64,000 nucleotides of DNA, taken from the NCBI GenBank assembly GCA_027485995.1, contig JAIXPW010000012.1, forward strand, positions 1 through 64,000, read 5' to 3'. The position numbers were made by a program, and so were the translations under genes. Source of the DNA: Verrucomicrobiaceae bacterium (lineage in GTDB: Bacteria > Verrucomicrobiota > Verrucomicrobiia > Verrucomicrobiales > Akkermansiaceae). The notes beneath the pieces are model-generated. The model was not told the DNA's origin and ran no database searches. It worked only from the letters and a program-made list of their open reading frames with translations. The first letter of the stretch is position 1. Every line of letters starts with the position of its first letter. Below are positions 51,391-60,167 of this stretch, one piece after another.

Positions 51391-52677
51391 ATGCCCGTCT
51401 TTTCCTACAAAGCCCTCAATTCCTCCGGTGGTGTCGCCACCGGGGAGCTCGATGCTGCCGATCGTCCGGATGCCCTTCGCATGTTGGACAAGAAGGGCCT
51501 CCAGCCGGTGAGTCTGAAGGAAAGCACGGGCGGCACGGTCCCATCAGCCTCGAAGAACAAGGCGAAGTCAAAGGACAGCGAGCCGGAAAAGGTCAGCGCG
51601 AAGGCAAAGAACGATGAGATCCCGGATGGGCCGCTGAAGTTGAAGCGCGCCGAAGTGGTCATGTTCACCGAGGAACTCGCCGACATGCTCGGAGCAGGCC
51701 TCCAGCTTGAGCCCGCTTTGAAGGCGATGGAAAGCCGTCAGGAGCTGGGGAACCTCAAGAACGTCGCTTACAAGATCCGCCAGGTCGTCCGGGACGGCAT
51801 GAATTTCTCAAGCGCCCTGAAGCGGGTCAGCCCGAGTTTCGGCCCCCTCTATTGCTCGTTGGCCGCTGCCGGTGAGGCGTCCGGCGCGCTCGATACCATC
51901 CTCAAGCGCCAGGCCCACTACCTGAAGACCCTCCAGGAACTCCAGGGCCGACTTATCCTCGCGATGATCTACCCGGCCTTCCTCGTGCTGGCGGGCATCG
52001 GGGTGTCGATCGTTTTCGTCACCACCCTGATTCCCCAGCTCACCGAGCTGATCAAGAGCACTCCCGGTGGAAAGCTTCCCGCCCCGATCCAGTGGATGAC
52101 GGCGATCGCCGATCACCTTGGGGCCTACTGGTACATTTACCTGATCCTGCTCATCGCTGGCGGCCTGTTCTTCAAGGCCTGGAAAGACAACGACGCCAAC
52201 AAGCCGACCTGGGACCGCACCAAGCTGAAGATGCCCCTCATCGGCCCGGTCATTTCCAGCCGGTTCTATGTCCAGTTCCTGGAAACGATGGCCAACCTCG
52301 TCGAAAACGGCCTGCCTCTCCTCCGCGCCTTGGAACTTTCCCGCGACGCCACCCAGAACCTTTCCCTTCGCGGCGAGCTGAATCGGGTGATCGACCAGGT
52401 CGGCGATGGCCGCGCCTTTTCCCGTGCGCTCATCCGCACCGGAGCCTTTCCGGCCCTGTTTGTGGACATGATCTCGGTCGGCGAGCAGACCGGAAAGCTC
52501 GATATCTCCCTGCGCCGGGCGGCCGAGCGTTACGACAAGGAACTCGACAAGGACCTCCAACGCATCATGGCCCTGATCATGCCGACGGTCCTCATCATCA
52601 TGGCCGGCCTGATCGGCGCGATGGCCTACCTGATGATCACCGCCATCTTCCAGACGATCTCGAACCTGAACGGGTAG
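51391..52677 (+). CDS. pilC: PilC/GspF-family inner-membrane platform protein
   Basis: 428 residues. An N-terminal segment of about 95 residues with a Lys/Glu/Ser-rich stretch (about 48-75) is followed by two T2SSF domains (about 85-210 and 290-415). Transmembrane helices lie near 190-215, 248-270 and 395-420. Typical motifs are MFTEELADMLGAGLQLEPAL and FLETMANLVENGLPLLRALELS. It forms the membrane platform that the ATPase drives. ATG at 51391. Confidence 0.93.
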   Translation: MPVFSYKALNSSGGVATGELDAADRPDALRMLDKKGLQPVSLKESTGGTVPSASKNKAKSKDSEPEKVSAKAKNDEIPDGPLKLKRAEVVMFTEELADMLGAGLQLEPALKAMESRQELGNLKNVAYKIRQVVRDGMNFSSALKRVSPSFGPLYCSLAAAGEASGALDTILKRQAHYLKTLQELQGRLILAMIYPAFLVLAGIGVSIVFVTTLIPQLTELIKSTPGGKLPAPIQWMTAIADHLGAYWYIYLILLIAGGLFFKAWKDNDANKPTWDRTKLKMPLIGPVISSRFYVQFLETMANLVENGLPLLRALELSRDATQNLSLRGELNRVIDQVGDGRAFSRALIRTGAFPALFVDMISVGEQTGKLDISLRRAAERYDKELDKDLQRIMALIMPTVLIIMAGLIGAMAYLMITAIFQTISNLNG

Positions 52678-52686
52678 GGGGAAAGG

Positions 52687-52728
52687 GAAATCCGAAATTC
52701 GAAATTCGAAATTCAGATCTGGCATTCC
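52687..52728. repeat. Heptamer array downstream of pilC, unit GAAATTC
   Basis: GAAATCC, three GAAATTC units, then AGATCTG and GCATTCC in one 7-nt phase, starting 10 bp after the pilC stop. The GAAATTC unit is the rotated AAATTCG type seen in the rex-pdhC array. Confidence 0.85.
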
Positions 52729-52750
52729 CGCACCTCGGCACCATTCCACT

Positions 52751-52779
52751 TTGATTCCCAAATTGTGCCTGTGTATGCT
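52751..52779 (+). promoter_or_regulatory. Sigma-70-like promoter for VapBC 2
   Basis: TTGATT (52751-52756) and TATGCT (52774-52779) are separated by 17 nt. The vapB ATG is at 52786, so transcription would start about at the start codon and give a leaderless or nearly leaderless mRNA. Confidence 0.45.
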
Positions 52780-52785
52780 GCATGC

Positions 52786-53025
52786 ATGGCCACGAAGACC
52801 AGTTCCATCGACCTGGTAGCCTACGAAAGGCTATGCTCGGCGCGCCTGGGTCCTCGCGATTCCTTTTCCCAGGTGATCCGCCGGGCGGAATGGAGTCAGG
52901 AATCAAAGACCTGCGGCAATCTTTTGTCTTCCTTGATGGGGATCCCGATGGCGGACGAAGGGGTGATTCAGCGACTCGACGCCTCCCAGCAACTGGACCT
53001 TCCGCCTGACAATCCCTGGGCCTGA
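52786..53025 (+). CDS. vapB: VapB-type antitoxin (module 2)
   Basis: 79 residues from the ATG at 52786; an in-frame GTG 7 codons earlier would start before the promoter's expected start point. TSSIDLVAYERLCSAR and DSFSQVIRRAEW match the short VapB antitoxins of the DUF217-like type. The stop (TGA at 53023) overlaps a CTG that seems to be the toxin start. Confidence 0.75.
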   Translation: MATKTSSIDLVAYERLCSARLGPRDSFSQVIRRAEWSQESKTCGNLLSSLMGIPMADEGVIQRLDASQQLDLPPDNPWA

Positions 53026-53414
53026 GCAGCTTTCTTTTCGATACCTGCTTTCTCATTGATCTTGAAGGGGAGATGCGTCGGGGGACGGGAAAGGCCCATG
53101 ACTTCCTCCTGCAGAATGCCACCGCCCGGCCATGCCTTTCGTGGACGGTGGTGGGCGAGTTTGCTGAAGGATTCGGAGATCTTCATCATCCAGCTTGTGC
53201 GGCGATGTTGTCCCGATTCGATGTTTTGCCAATGGACGCGTCCACGGCCCATCAATATGCGGTGACGACACGGTTGCTGCGTGCTCAGAATCAGATGATT
53301 GGAGCCAATGATCACTGGATCGCGGCCTCGGCGCTGGCCCATTCCGTGCCCCTGGTCACCAACAACGCCGCCCACTTCAACCGGATTCCCGGGCTTCAGG
53401 TCGTGGGATACTGA
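53022..53414 (+). CDS. vapC: PIN-domain ribonuclease toxin, VapC-like, with a probable CTG start (module 2)
   Basis: The first in-frame ATG (53073) would remove the start of the PIN fold. Upstream in the same frame the codons read LSSFLFDTCFLIDLEGE, which contains the conserved first PIN Asp. The frame is closed by TGA at 53007, and only CTG codons (53016, 53022) lie between. CTG at 53022 overlaps the antitoxin stop as CTGA, so it is the likely start, giving 130 residues. Other PIN features: WTVVGEFAEGF, GANDHWIAASAL and LVTNNAAHFNRIPGL. If only the ATG is used the toxin would be inactive. Confidence 0.75.
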   Translation: MSSFLFDTCFLIDLEGEMRRGTGKAHDFLLQNATARPCLSWTVVGEFAEGFGDLHHPACAAMLSRFDVLPMDASTAHQYAVTTRLLRAQNQMIGANDHWIAASALAHSVPLVTNNAAHFNRIPGLQVVGY

Positions 53415-53482
53415 ATTTCACCCCTGCGAGACACGGTGACGTCGGTTTGACATCAATTGGATAGTGGTGTGATTCAGCCATC

Positions 53483-53734
53483 GTGATTCGGACGCAAATT
53501 CAGTTTCCTGATCCACTCTACCGGCGTTTGAAGGCGATCGCTGAACAGCAGGATTGGTCGCTGGCGGAGGTCAAGCGGAAGGCTGCGGAGCAATTCGTCA
53601 CTCGATTTCCTGAAAGTGAGCGGATGGCCCCCACTTGGAGTTTCCCGACTCTGGACTTCGGCGGGGATTTCCTTGCGGATCCGGAATCCGTGAGTCCTGA
53701 AACCGAGGCCATCACCCTGCGTTCCGAGCGATGA
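53483..53734 (+). CDS. vapB: VapB-type antitoxin (module 3)
   Basis: 83 residues, GTG start at 53483. RTQIQFPDPLYRRLKAIAEQQDWSLAEVKRKAAEQF is a ribbon-helix-helix region, followed by a Trp/Phe-rich toxin-binding tail (TWSFPTLDFGGDFL). It overlaps the toxin gene by 4 bp. A TTGACA hexamer lies 31 bp upstream of the GTG, but no good -10 was seen. Confidence 0.8.
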   Translation: MIRTQIQFPDPLYRRLKAIAEQQDWSLAEVKRKAAEQFVTRFPESERMAPTWSFPTLDFGGDFLADPESVSPETEAITLRSER

Positions 53735-54171
53735 TTGTTTCCGCCGACACCAACATCTTCCTCTACGCTGCGAAGCCGGATTCGCGGCATCATGCTGAGG
53801 CGCGTCGGTTTTTCGCTTCCGAGGCCTCTGGGCAGCATCGCTTTGTGCTGTGTGGACTGGTGCTTTTGGAGATCTACATGCAGATCCGCAATCCGGCGGT
53901 ATTCAAAAAGCCCAGAACCGCCAAGGAGGCCGCGGACTTTTGCCTGGCTCTGCGGTCCAATCCCGGCTGGGAGTTCGTTGACTACGAGCCGGAGATCGGC
54001 CCCTCCTTGTGGAAATGGGCGGCGGCAACAAGCAGTGGGTTTCGCGAGATCATCGACGCCCGACTGGCCCTGACCCTCCGGCATCATGGGGTGACCCACT
54101 TTGCCACCGTGAACGACAAGCACTTTGGCGGATTCGGATTTGAGAGGGTCAGGAATCCTCTGATGGGCTGA
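53731..54171 (+). CDS. vapC: PIN-domain ribonuclease toxin, VapC-like (module 3)
   Basis: 146 residues. D6 in MIVSADTNIFLYA, Glu in LLEIYMQI, Asp in IIDARLALTL and NDKHFGGFGF supply the PIN acidic site. It is coupled to its antitoxin by ATGA. Modules 2 and 3 lie side by side; module 1 is 8 kb away. Confidence 0.88.
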   Translation: MIVSADTNIFLYAAKPDSRHHAEARRFFASEASGQHRFVLCGLVLLEIYMQIRNPAVFKKPRTAKEAADFCLALRSNPGWEFVDYEPEIGPSLWKWAAATSSGFREIIDARLALTLRHHGVTHFATVNDKHFGGFGFERVRNPLMG

Positions 54172-54185
54172 CCTGGCTCGTCGTT

Positions 54186-54836
54186 CTACTCCACCAACAA
54201 GGCCGATGCCGCTGCTTCTCCAATCTGAATGCGCCGGCCGCCGGCGGTCTCGAGGGTGACGATGCCGGTGATGAGGTCGCGTTTCGCCAGGCCGACGTCA
54301 CCTCCGACCACGATTCCAAACCCTGCCAGCCAGTCGATGAAGGGCTGGTCGGTCCGCGTCAGCCGCATCAAATGGTAGCGGCCGCCTTCGGCCTGTTCGG
54401 TCAGGGGCTTGAGCGAGGTTTCCCGGATGGAACCGTCCGGTCCGGGGATCGGGCTGCCGTGGGGATCGTAGGCCGGCCTTTTGAGAAAGTGGTCGATCCG
54501 GTTGGTCAGACGCTCCGATAGGGCGTGTTCGAGGATCTCCGCTTCGGCGTGGACCTCGTGGATTTCCATCCCCAGCACATCGACCAGAAAGGTCTCGGCC
54601 AGGCGATGTCGACGGATCACCCGAACCGCAGCCAGTTTTCCGGACTCGCTCAGACGCGCTCCACGACGGGGGAGATACTCGGCGAGACCGGCGTCGCCCA
54701 GGTGCTTCATCATCGTGGTCACGGTCCCGGACGTGACGTCGAGGGCGGTCGCGATCCGGCCGAAAGGCACCAATTCGGCGCTTCCCCCCAGTCGATGCAG
54801 GGCCTTCAGGTAGTCTTCGACGGTCGAGGTCAACAT
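54186..54836 (-). CDS. mntR: DtxR/MntR-family metal-dependent regulator
   Basis: 216 residues. Winged-helix DNA-binding domain at about 1-65 (TSTVEDYLKALHRLGG, TSGTVTTMMKHLGDAGLAEYLPRRG). A dimerisation/metal domain follows at about 66-140 (RHRLAETFLVDVLGM, EVHAEAEILEHALSE, the usual His/Glu ligands). A C-terminal SH3/FeoA-like domain runs from about 150 (ETSLKPLTEQAEGGRYHLMRL). Manganese is the likeliest metal, iron being possible. No transporter is adjacent. A CTTTGA-N4-TCAAAG palindrome sits just upstream. Confidence 0.88.
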   Translation of the reverse strand: MLTSTVEDYLKALHRLGGSAELVPFGRIATALDVTSGTVTTMMKHLGDAGLAEYLPRRGARLSESGKLAAVRVIRRHRLAETFLVDVLGMEIHEVHAEAEILEHALSERLTNRIDHFLKRPAYDPHGSPIPGPDGSIRETSLKPLTEQAEGGRYHLMRLTRTDQPFIDWLAGFGIVVGGDVGLAKRDLITGIVTLETAGGRRIQIGEAAASALLVE

Positions 54837-54854
54837 GCTGGAAATTCCATCGCT

Positions 54855-54870
54855 CTTTGAGTCATCAAAG
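54855..54870 (-). promoter_or_regulatory. Candidate operator upstream of mntR
   Basis: CTTTGA-GTCA-TCAAAG, a perfect inverted repeat with 6-bp arms, 18 bp upstream of the mntR ATG. Position suggests autoregulation. The rest of the 434-bp spacer 54837-55270, which also must hold the ssrA promoter, is AT-rich near mntR but has no clear promoter boxes. Confidence 0.4.
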
Positions 54871-55270
54871 TCAAGTTAAGGCTTCTATCACGGTAATTGG
54901 ATGATCAAGTTTTGATAAGTAAAGATTTTGGAAAACCGCTCAAAATGAGTTCAATTGCTTCGATTTAAGAAAAATTCGCCAGTTTTCGGAGGAGCTCCGG
55001 AATCGGGTCGGGTCGAGCCCAGAGGATGAGCGACTCGCTTCTCCCTGTCGGGCCTCTGGAGCAATTCGAAAGGCTGAAGAAAGGTCGGTCTGGGTCGATT
55101 CACGTCACCGAAAGCTTGGCCGACATGCCAAAAGCCGACGCCATCGGACCCGAGCCTCCCCTGGAGAATTCCGTAAACGGAAAATTAAAACATTCGTTTT
55201 CATCGCGGCATCCGAGATTCCTGTTGAATCCCCCCAGTCCCGGGTGCATCCTCCCGCCGTTCAGCAAACG

Positions 55271-55625
55271 GGGGCGTTCTGGTTTCGACGGGACGTTTGA
55301 CGCGCTGGTTGCACGTGGAGGTTGATCGGTTGGCCTCTTGAAAAGCCGATCAAAACAAATAAATGCAGACTCCAACGAGCTCGCATTGGCTGCTTAATTG
55401 ACAGCTACGTCCGACCCCCGATGTCTGCTGAGGGGAAGGGCGACACCTAGCAGGCTGGGTTGAGGGTCGGGTAACCGGGCTCACTTCCGAGATCAAACAG
55501 GTTTCTAGGAGACGCAACGCCGCCGATGGGCCTAGTTCTCTGAAACACCAGACCGTCGGCTAAACGTGTAGATGCCAGGGCTGAAGGCGTTTCGGACAGG
55601 GGTTCGACTCCCCTCGCCTCCACCA
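55271..55625 (+). ncRNA. ssrA: Transfer-messenger RNA (tmRNA)
   Basis: The 5' end GGGGGCGTTCTGGTTTCGAC is the tmRNA signature. It pairs through a 7-bp acceptor stem (one G-U) with CGCCTCC near the 3' end, which continues into ACCA (encoded CCA at 55623-55625). The 3' part has the T-arm GGACAGGGGTTCGACTCCCC. The tag reading frame at 55365-55397 encodes ADSNELALAA followed by TAA, ending in the protease-recognised LALAA. The RNA rescues stalled ribosomes with SmpB. Its length is 355 nt. A rho-independent terminator follows at once. Confidence 0.96.
55365..55397 (+). other. tmRNA proteolysis tag reading frame
   Basis: GCA resume codon, then GAC TCC AAC GAG CTC GCA TTG GCT GCT and TAA. Product ADSNELALAA. 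The hydrophobic ending LALAA is the ClpXP-type degradation signal. Confidence 0.92.
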
Positions 55626-55628
55626 TCT

Positions 55629-55665
55629 GACCCTCAACAGGTAACGCTGTTGAGGGTCTCTTTTT
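55629..55665 (+). terminator. Rho-independent terminator of ssrA
   Basis: GACCCTCAACAG and CTGTTGAGGGTC form a perfect 12-bp stem with a 6-nt loop, followed by TCTTTTT. It begins 4 nt after the tmRNA CCA. It may also serve the convergent minus-strand operon ending at 55710. Confidence 0.92.
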
Positions 55666-55709
55666 GGCTGGAGCCAGACAAACCGGCCGGTGCGATGCCG
55701 CTGAAGCCC

Positions 55710-58184
55710 TCAGGCGCTGTTTCCGTCGGCCTTGGGCTTGGCGATCTTCGGAGGGCGGGGCGCGGAATCCGGCTTCACGGCTTCGATCTGGTTGAGCGGA
55801 ATCCAGCCTCGGGTCTTGGTGGCAAAACCGACGTAGGCCCAGTCGCCGCGGAGTTTCAGCACCTCACAAAGCGAGCCTTGAGGGGCATCGATGACGTCAG
55901 GCGAAGTGCGCGCCGCATCGACATGCAGGGTGGCCTTTTCCGCGATCACCACGGCCTGCCGTTCAAGCGGGGCGAACAGGGAGTCATCGGGGTAGTAATG
56001 CCACGCAAGCCCTCCGACGCAGGCGAGAAGCGGGGCAAGGATGAAGCCGCAGATGGCCACAACCCGGACGGGCGCTCCGGGCCGGGTGGAGGTGAAGAAC
56101 AGGATGCCCAGCCCGGCCATCCAGGCGGCGGTCCAGAGCAGGTTTTTCCAGGTATCGAGGCGCAGCCGCGAAAGCACGTACTGATGGTCCGGCCGGGGAA
56201 CCGTGATCGCGCCATGCTTGCGCTCCAGGAATCGCAGGTTCTGGCGGGCCTCGACGTGGGACGAATCGCGGTCGAGGGCGCGACGGTAGTAAAGCGCGGC
56301 ATGGCCGGGCGAGCCGAGGCGGTAACAGGCGTTGCCGATGTTGTAGAACGTGTCGGCCGTGAGTCGATCGTAGGGGCCTGCCTCCAGCCAGAGCGTGATG
56401 GCCCGGTCATAATCAGCGGCCTCGTAGGCGGCGGTGGCGCTGGACTGAACGGCGGCAGCAGCATCCTCAGCGCGGGAGTCAGAACCACTTCCCAGCCAGA
56501 GGGAAAGGGTCAGGAGCAGGGCTGATTTCCGGAGGAGGTTGAGAATCTCGCTGCGACGCTGGCGATCGACCTTGGTTTGGGGATGGGGTTCCTGCTTGAA
56601 GCAGAGATCATCCCGCTCCTTGAGGACGGTTTGCAATCCGGGCTCGGCGGCCACCTTGTCCCCCAGCCATTCCTCGATGAAATGTCCGGCCTTTTTCAGG
56701 AAAACCGAATGGTCCTGGGCATTGGCTTTTTCCAACTGCCTCAGGGCGCTCTGGCGGGCGAGCTTGACCGGATCCTTCTCCAATTTCGGACGGATGCGCA
56801 TCCACAGGGACTTGATGGCGAGAACCAAAGCCAACAAACCGGCCACCAGGTGCGCGGTCCAGGAAGGCAGGGCGAATCCGGTGGGCGCGACCAGTTGGGC
56901 GGGCTGAATCAGCCCGAGGATGTCGGTCATGCGCTCGACCGGGATGCCTGCAGCCGGTGGAGGAGGGGGCACCATGGTCCCGGCCGCTGCGCCGTTGCCG
57001 AGAGGAGGCAGAACCTTCAGGGGGATAGGATCCGTAAGAACCGTGAGGTATTTCCCGAGATCGGGATCGAAATAGACGAGCCGGAAAGCGGGGATTTCCT
57101 TCTTGAGCGACAAGGGCCGCATGAACTGACGGAAGACCGTCGTCCCATAAATCTGACGCCGTTCGTCGCCGCGCTGGTTGGCGGTGGATTCATAGAGCTT
57201 CCATCCGGTTTCATCGATCGGCTTCGGTGCTTCGATGACATCGAGGTTGCCGCTGCCGGTGACTTCGACGTCCACCGAAACCGGATCACCCTGCCGCACC
57301 TCCGTTTGGCTGGTGCTGGCGATGGCGGTGAAATGGCCCACCGCATTGGTGAAGCCCTCGGGCGCTCCGTCCGGCAGCTTTCGCGCCGTGAGTTCCAGTT
57401 TCGGAATGTTCAGGTTCACGGCCATGTACTCACGGCGCATGAAACCATCCGTCACCACCTGCTGGGTCACCAGTCGAAGCGTGGCCGGGCCGATCCCGAC
57501 GCTTCCGGACTTGGTCGGGGAAAGGGTGCTCGGGTATCCGATCGCGGCATAGGGTCGGCCCAGCAGGTTGATCGCGCCGGGGGTGGGATTCGGCTCGAAG
57601 CGCCAGCAGGTGACGTTGTCGCGCTCGAACTCCGGAATTCCCCAGTCCTCGACCGGCATTTCGCTGGGGATGTAAACCTTGATCTCCACGGGCACCGCCT
57701 CGTTTTCGTAGGGCTGGTCCTTCATGACCCGGAAGGCGGCCGCGTAGCGAAACCTGAGACCGCCGACCGTGGCTTCGGCCCACTTCAGCTCGTCCGGATT
57801 GAAAACCACGAACTCAAGTGGCTGGGTCATCACCTTCTCGCCATCGACCACCAGGGTCATCGCAGGAATGACGTGATGGCCGACCTTGTAGCTGGAGACC
57901 AGATACTGGAAGGCCTGGGCGAAGCGGTTGCCCCGCATCGGCTTGTTGCCGAATCCGGCGGCCTGGATGGTGACGTCGGCCACAGCCGGAGGAGCGGGCA
58001 TTTCCCCATCCGAGCGGCCATTGGTGATCAGGATCTCCAGCAAGGCGGTCTCGCCCCGTGCTAGGAAACGGCTCGAAAGCGTGGTTTGCAACGCAGGCGC
58101 GGCGGCGGAAGCCGTGGCCAACAGGAGGAGGAAACCAAGCGGCTTCAGGAGGATGCGGAGGAACATGTGCATGGTTGGGGTCAC
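55710..58184 (-). CDS. BatD-BatE fusion protein
   Basis: 824 residues, GTG start overlapping the previous stop (GTGA). The N-terminal signal peptide (about 1-30) and BatD-like beta domains run to about 430 (LLEILITNGRS, QPLEFVVFN, TDPIPLKVLP). A transmembrane helix at about 447-467 is followed by a cytoplasmic helical region, then a second hydrophobic segment at about 551-570 (SALLLTLSLWLG) that resembles an internal signal peptide. After it come TPR repeats (about 585-655), two more helices (about 690-735) and an SH3-like domain (about 750-805), as in BatE. In Bacteroides and Leptospira BatD and BatE are separate proteins linked to aerotolerance or oxidative stress. Confidence 0.82.
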   Translation of the reverse strand: MTPTMHMFLRILLKPLGFLLLLATASAAAPALQTTLSSRFLARGETALLEILITNGRSDGEMPAPPAVADVTIQAAGFGNKPMRGNRFAQAFQYLVSSYKVGHHVIPAMTLVVDGEKVMTQPLEFVVFNPDELKWAEATVGGLRFRYAAAFRVMKDQPYENEAVPVEIKVYIPSEMPVEDWGIPEFERDNVTCWRFEPNPTPGAINLLGRPYAAIGYPSTLSPTKSGSVGIGPATLRLVTQQVVTDGFMRREYMAVNLNIPKLELTARKLPDGAPEGFTNAVGHFTAIASTSQTEVRQGDPVSVDVEVTGSGNLDVIEAPKPIDETGWKLYESTANQRGDERRQIYGTTVFRQFMRPLSLKKEIPAFRLVYFDPDLGKYLTVLTDPIPLKVLPPLGNGAAAGTMVPPPPPAAGIPVERMTDILGLIQPAQLVAPTGFALPSWTAHLVAGLLALVLAIKSLWMRIRPKLEKDPVKLARQSALRQLEKANAQDHSVFLKKAGHFIEEWLGDKVAAEPGLQTVLKERDDLCFKQEPHPQTKVDRQRRSEILNLLRKSALLLTLSLWLGSGSDSRAEDAAAAVQSSATAAYEAADYDRAITLWLEAGPYDRLTADTFYNIGNACYRLGSPGHAALYYRRALDRDSSHVEARQNLRFLERKHGAITVPRPDHQYVLSRLRLDTWKNLLWTAAWMAGLGILFFTSTRPGAPVRVVAICGFILAPLLACVGGLAWHYYPDDSLFAPLERQAVVIAEKATLHVDAARTSPDVIDAPQGSLCEVLKLRGDWAYVGFATKTRGWIPLNQIEAVKPDSAPRPPKIAKPKADGNSA

Positions 58185-60166
58185 CAGTCTTTCTCTGGTC
58201 TCATGAATTCGTTTCTGCCCGGGGCCAGCGGACCTTTCTGAACGTCCTGGTTTTCACCAAGGATGCGGAGCGCCCGATCCCTCGGGGTTTCGTCAGGCTT
58301 TGCCTTGCTTGGTTTTTTGGGCTTCTCGCCCTCCTTGCCCTCGCCGTCCTTGGGCTTGTCCTTCTCGCCGCCGGACCCTTCGTCCTTGGGTTCACCTTCT
58401 GAGCCCTTGCCTTGATCCTTCTTGTCGCCCTGATCGCCCTCCTTGCCCTGGTCTCCCTCCTTCGGCTTGCCCTTTTCCTTGGGGTCGCCCTCGCCTTCCT
58501 GATCGGGACTTTCTCCACCCTCGCCTTGCTGGGGCTCCTGCGGGATGGACTGCTTGGCGGAATCGGACTCCTCCTTGAGGAGCTCCTTGAGTCGACCGAG
58601 GTACTTCACGGCCAAGGCCCGGTTCTGGCGTGCATCGACATCCGACGGATCGAGCTTCAGGGCCGAATCGAAATGGCGCACGGCGTCCACCCAGTTGACG
58701 ACGAGGTGGTCGAATCGGCTGAACGACTCCGTCTCTCCGGCCTCGGGGGGCTCGCTCTGGATCCATTTCTGCAACTCCTCGCGGACCATGGCGTCAAAGG
58801 TCTCGAGGTCGGCAGGCGGCGGATCCGGGTAGGGCTCGCCGTTGCTGAGGGACTGCCAGCCTTGGTGAAACAAGGCATTGCCGAGTCCAAGATGAGCATG
58901 ACGCTCGACCGCCGGATCGTCGGAAAGCAGGGCCCCGCTGTAGGCGTCGGTGGCCTTCTTGAAATCCTTCTCCCGGTATGCGGACGAGGCCTCTCCAAGC
59001 CGGAAGCGGGCTGCGTCCTCGGGGCGCTTCGCTGACTTCGCCAGCGACTCGAATTCGGACATGGCTTCAGAAGAACGACCCTCCATGAGGGCTGACCTGG
59101 CACCCTCTGGGGAAACCGCATTGGCGGCAGGAACCGAGGCGGCCACCGTGGCCGCAATCGCCGCCCGGGTGGCGATCGGCCGCCAGCGGGTCGCCGCCAG
59201 GATCGACACCAGCAGGCAAAACAGCGCGGGTCCGAGCATCCATTGATAAAACTCCACCACGACCTTTTTCTCCCGACCCTTTAGTTCGAACTGATCCAGA
59301 TCGGACATCGCCGAACGCGCCAGCGCCGGAATGTCCACCCCGGAGCCCGCCACGGCGAAGCGGCCTTTGGTTTCCTCGGCGATGGCCTTCAGCACCTCCG
59401 GGTGCAGGCGGCTGATGATGGGCTGTCCGTCCTTGTCGCGGAACTTGTTGTCGGGAAATTCCTCGTGCGGCACGAAATCCCCCTCCTCAGTGCCCACTCC
59501 GACCGTGAAAATGTAAACGCCGGACTGCTCCGCCTCACGCAGCACCTCGTCCAGCCTGCCGTCGTGCTTCTCCCCATCGCTGATCAGCACCAGCGCGTTG
59601 TTGCGGATGCCGGTCTTCTTCAGCGTCTCGATCGAGAGCTTGAGCGCGGCCACAATGTCCGAACCTCCGCTCGGAATCCACGTTTCATCGAGCTGCTCGA
59701 CGGTCTCCCGCACCGCGCCGTGGTCAATCGTCAGCGGCGCGAACAGATATGGATTTCCTGCAAAACCGATCAGACCCATTCGGTCGTTCGGCATGGCATC
59801 CATCATTTCATAAATCAGCACCTTTGCCTGGGCGAGGCGGTCGGGCTTGACGTCCGAGACCCGCATGCTGCGCGAAAGATCGAGGGCGAAGAGCACATTG
59901 CGGCCCATGATCTTCTCCGACGAGGTGCCTGCATCGCCACGAGGACCGGCAACGGCGATGATCATCAGCCCCAGAGAGAGCAGGAGAAAGACCAGCGAAA
60001 GCCAGTGAGGCAGGGCCGAAGTCCGCTGGAGCAGCGCCCCACGCAGGCGATCCGCCACGAAGACCTTCCAGCGCTTTCCCCGCAGACGGGCGATCAGGAT
60101 GGCGACCGCGCCGAAAATCGGAACGAGCACCAGCAGGAACAGCCAGATGGGATGGGCAAAGGACAT
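58181..60166 (-). CDS. BatB-BatC fusion: VWA domain membrane protein with TPR region
   Basis: 661 residues. Two N-terminal helices (about 6-25 and 55-73) flank a basic loop. The VWA domain (about 88-280) keeps the metal-ion site DLSRS at 96-100 and GGSDIVAAL. A transmembrane helix lies at about 308-325. TPR-like repeats (about 365-545: ALMEGRSSEAMSEFESLAK, NRALAVKYLGRLKELL) match BatC. A Lys/Glu/Gly/Asp-rich low-complexity tract (about 560-635) precedes a short conserved end. It starts 1 nt after the BatA stop. Confidence 0.85.
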   Translation of the reverse strand: MSFAHPIWLFLLVLVPIFGAVAILIARLRGKRWKVFVADRLRGALLQRTSALPHWLSLVFLLLSLGLMIIAVAGPRGDAGTSSEKIMGRNVLFALDLSRSMRVSDVKPDRLAQAKVLIYEMMDAMPNDRMGLIGFAGNPYLFAPLTIDHGAVRETVEQLDETWIPSGGSDIVAALKLSIETLKKTGIRNNALVLISDGEKHDGRLDEVLREAEQSGVYIFTVGVGTEEGDFVPHEEFPDNKFRDKDGQPIISRLHPEVLKAIAEETKGRFAVAGSGVDIPALARSAMSDLDQFELKGREKKVVVEFYQWMLGPALFCLLVSILAATRWRPIATRAAIAATVAASVPAANAVSPEGARSALMEGRSSEAMSEFESLAKSAKRPEDAARFRLGEASSAYREKDFKKATDAYSGALLSDDPAVERHAHLGLGNALFHQGWQSLSNGEPYPDPPPADLETFDAMVREELQKWIQSEPPEAGETESFSRFDHLVVNWVDAVRHFDSALKLDPSDVDARQNRALAVKYLGRLKELLKEESDSAKQSIPQEPQQGEGGESPDQEGEGDPKEKGKPKEGDQGKEGDQGDKKDQGKGSEGEPKDEGSGGEKDKPKDGEGKEGEKPKKPSKAKPDETPRDRALRILGENQDVQKGPLAPGRNEFMRPEKDW

Positions 60167-60167
60167 G

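Noticed and set aside
55026..55325. 99-codon plus-strand frame overlapping the tmRNA 5' end
   Set aside because: Its last 55 bases are the conserved tmRNA 5' region, and there is no family or ribosome binding site.
55572..56525. 317-codon plus-strand frame over the tmRNA 3' end and the BatD/E gene
   Set aside because: Starts inside the tmRNA and runs antisense to a well-supported gene.
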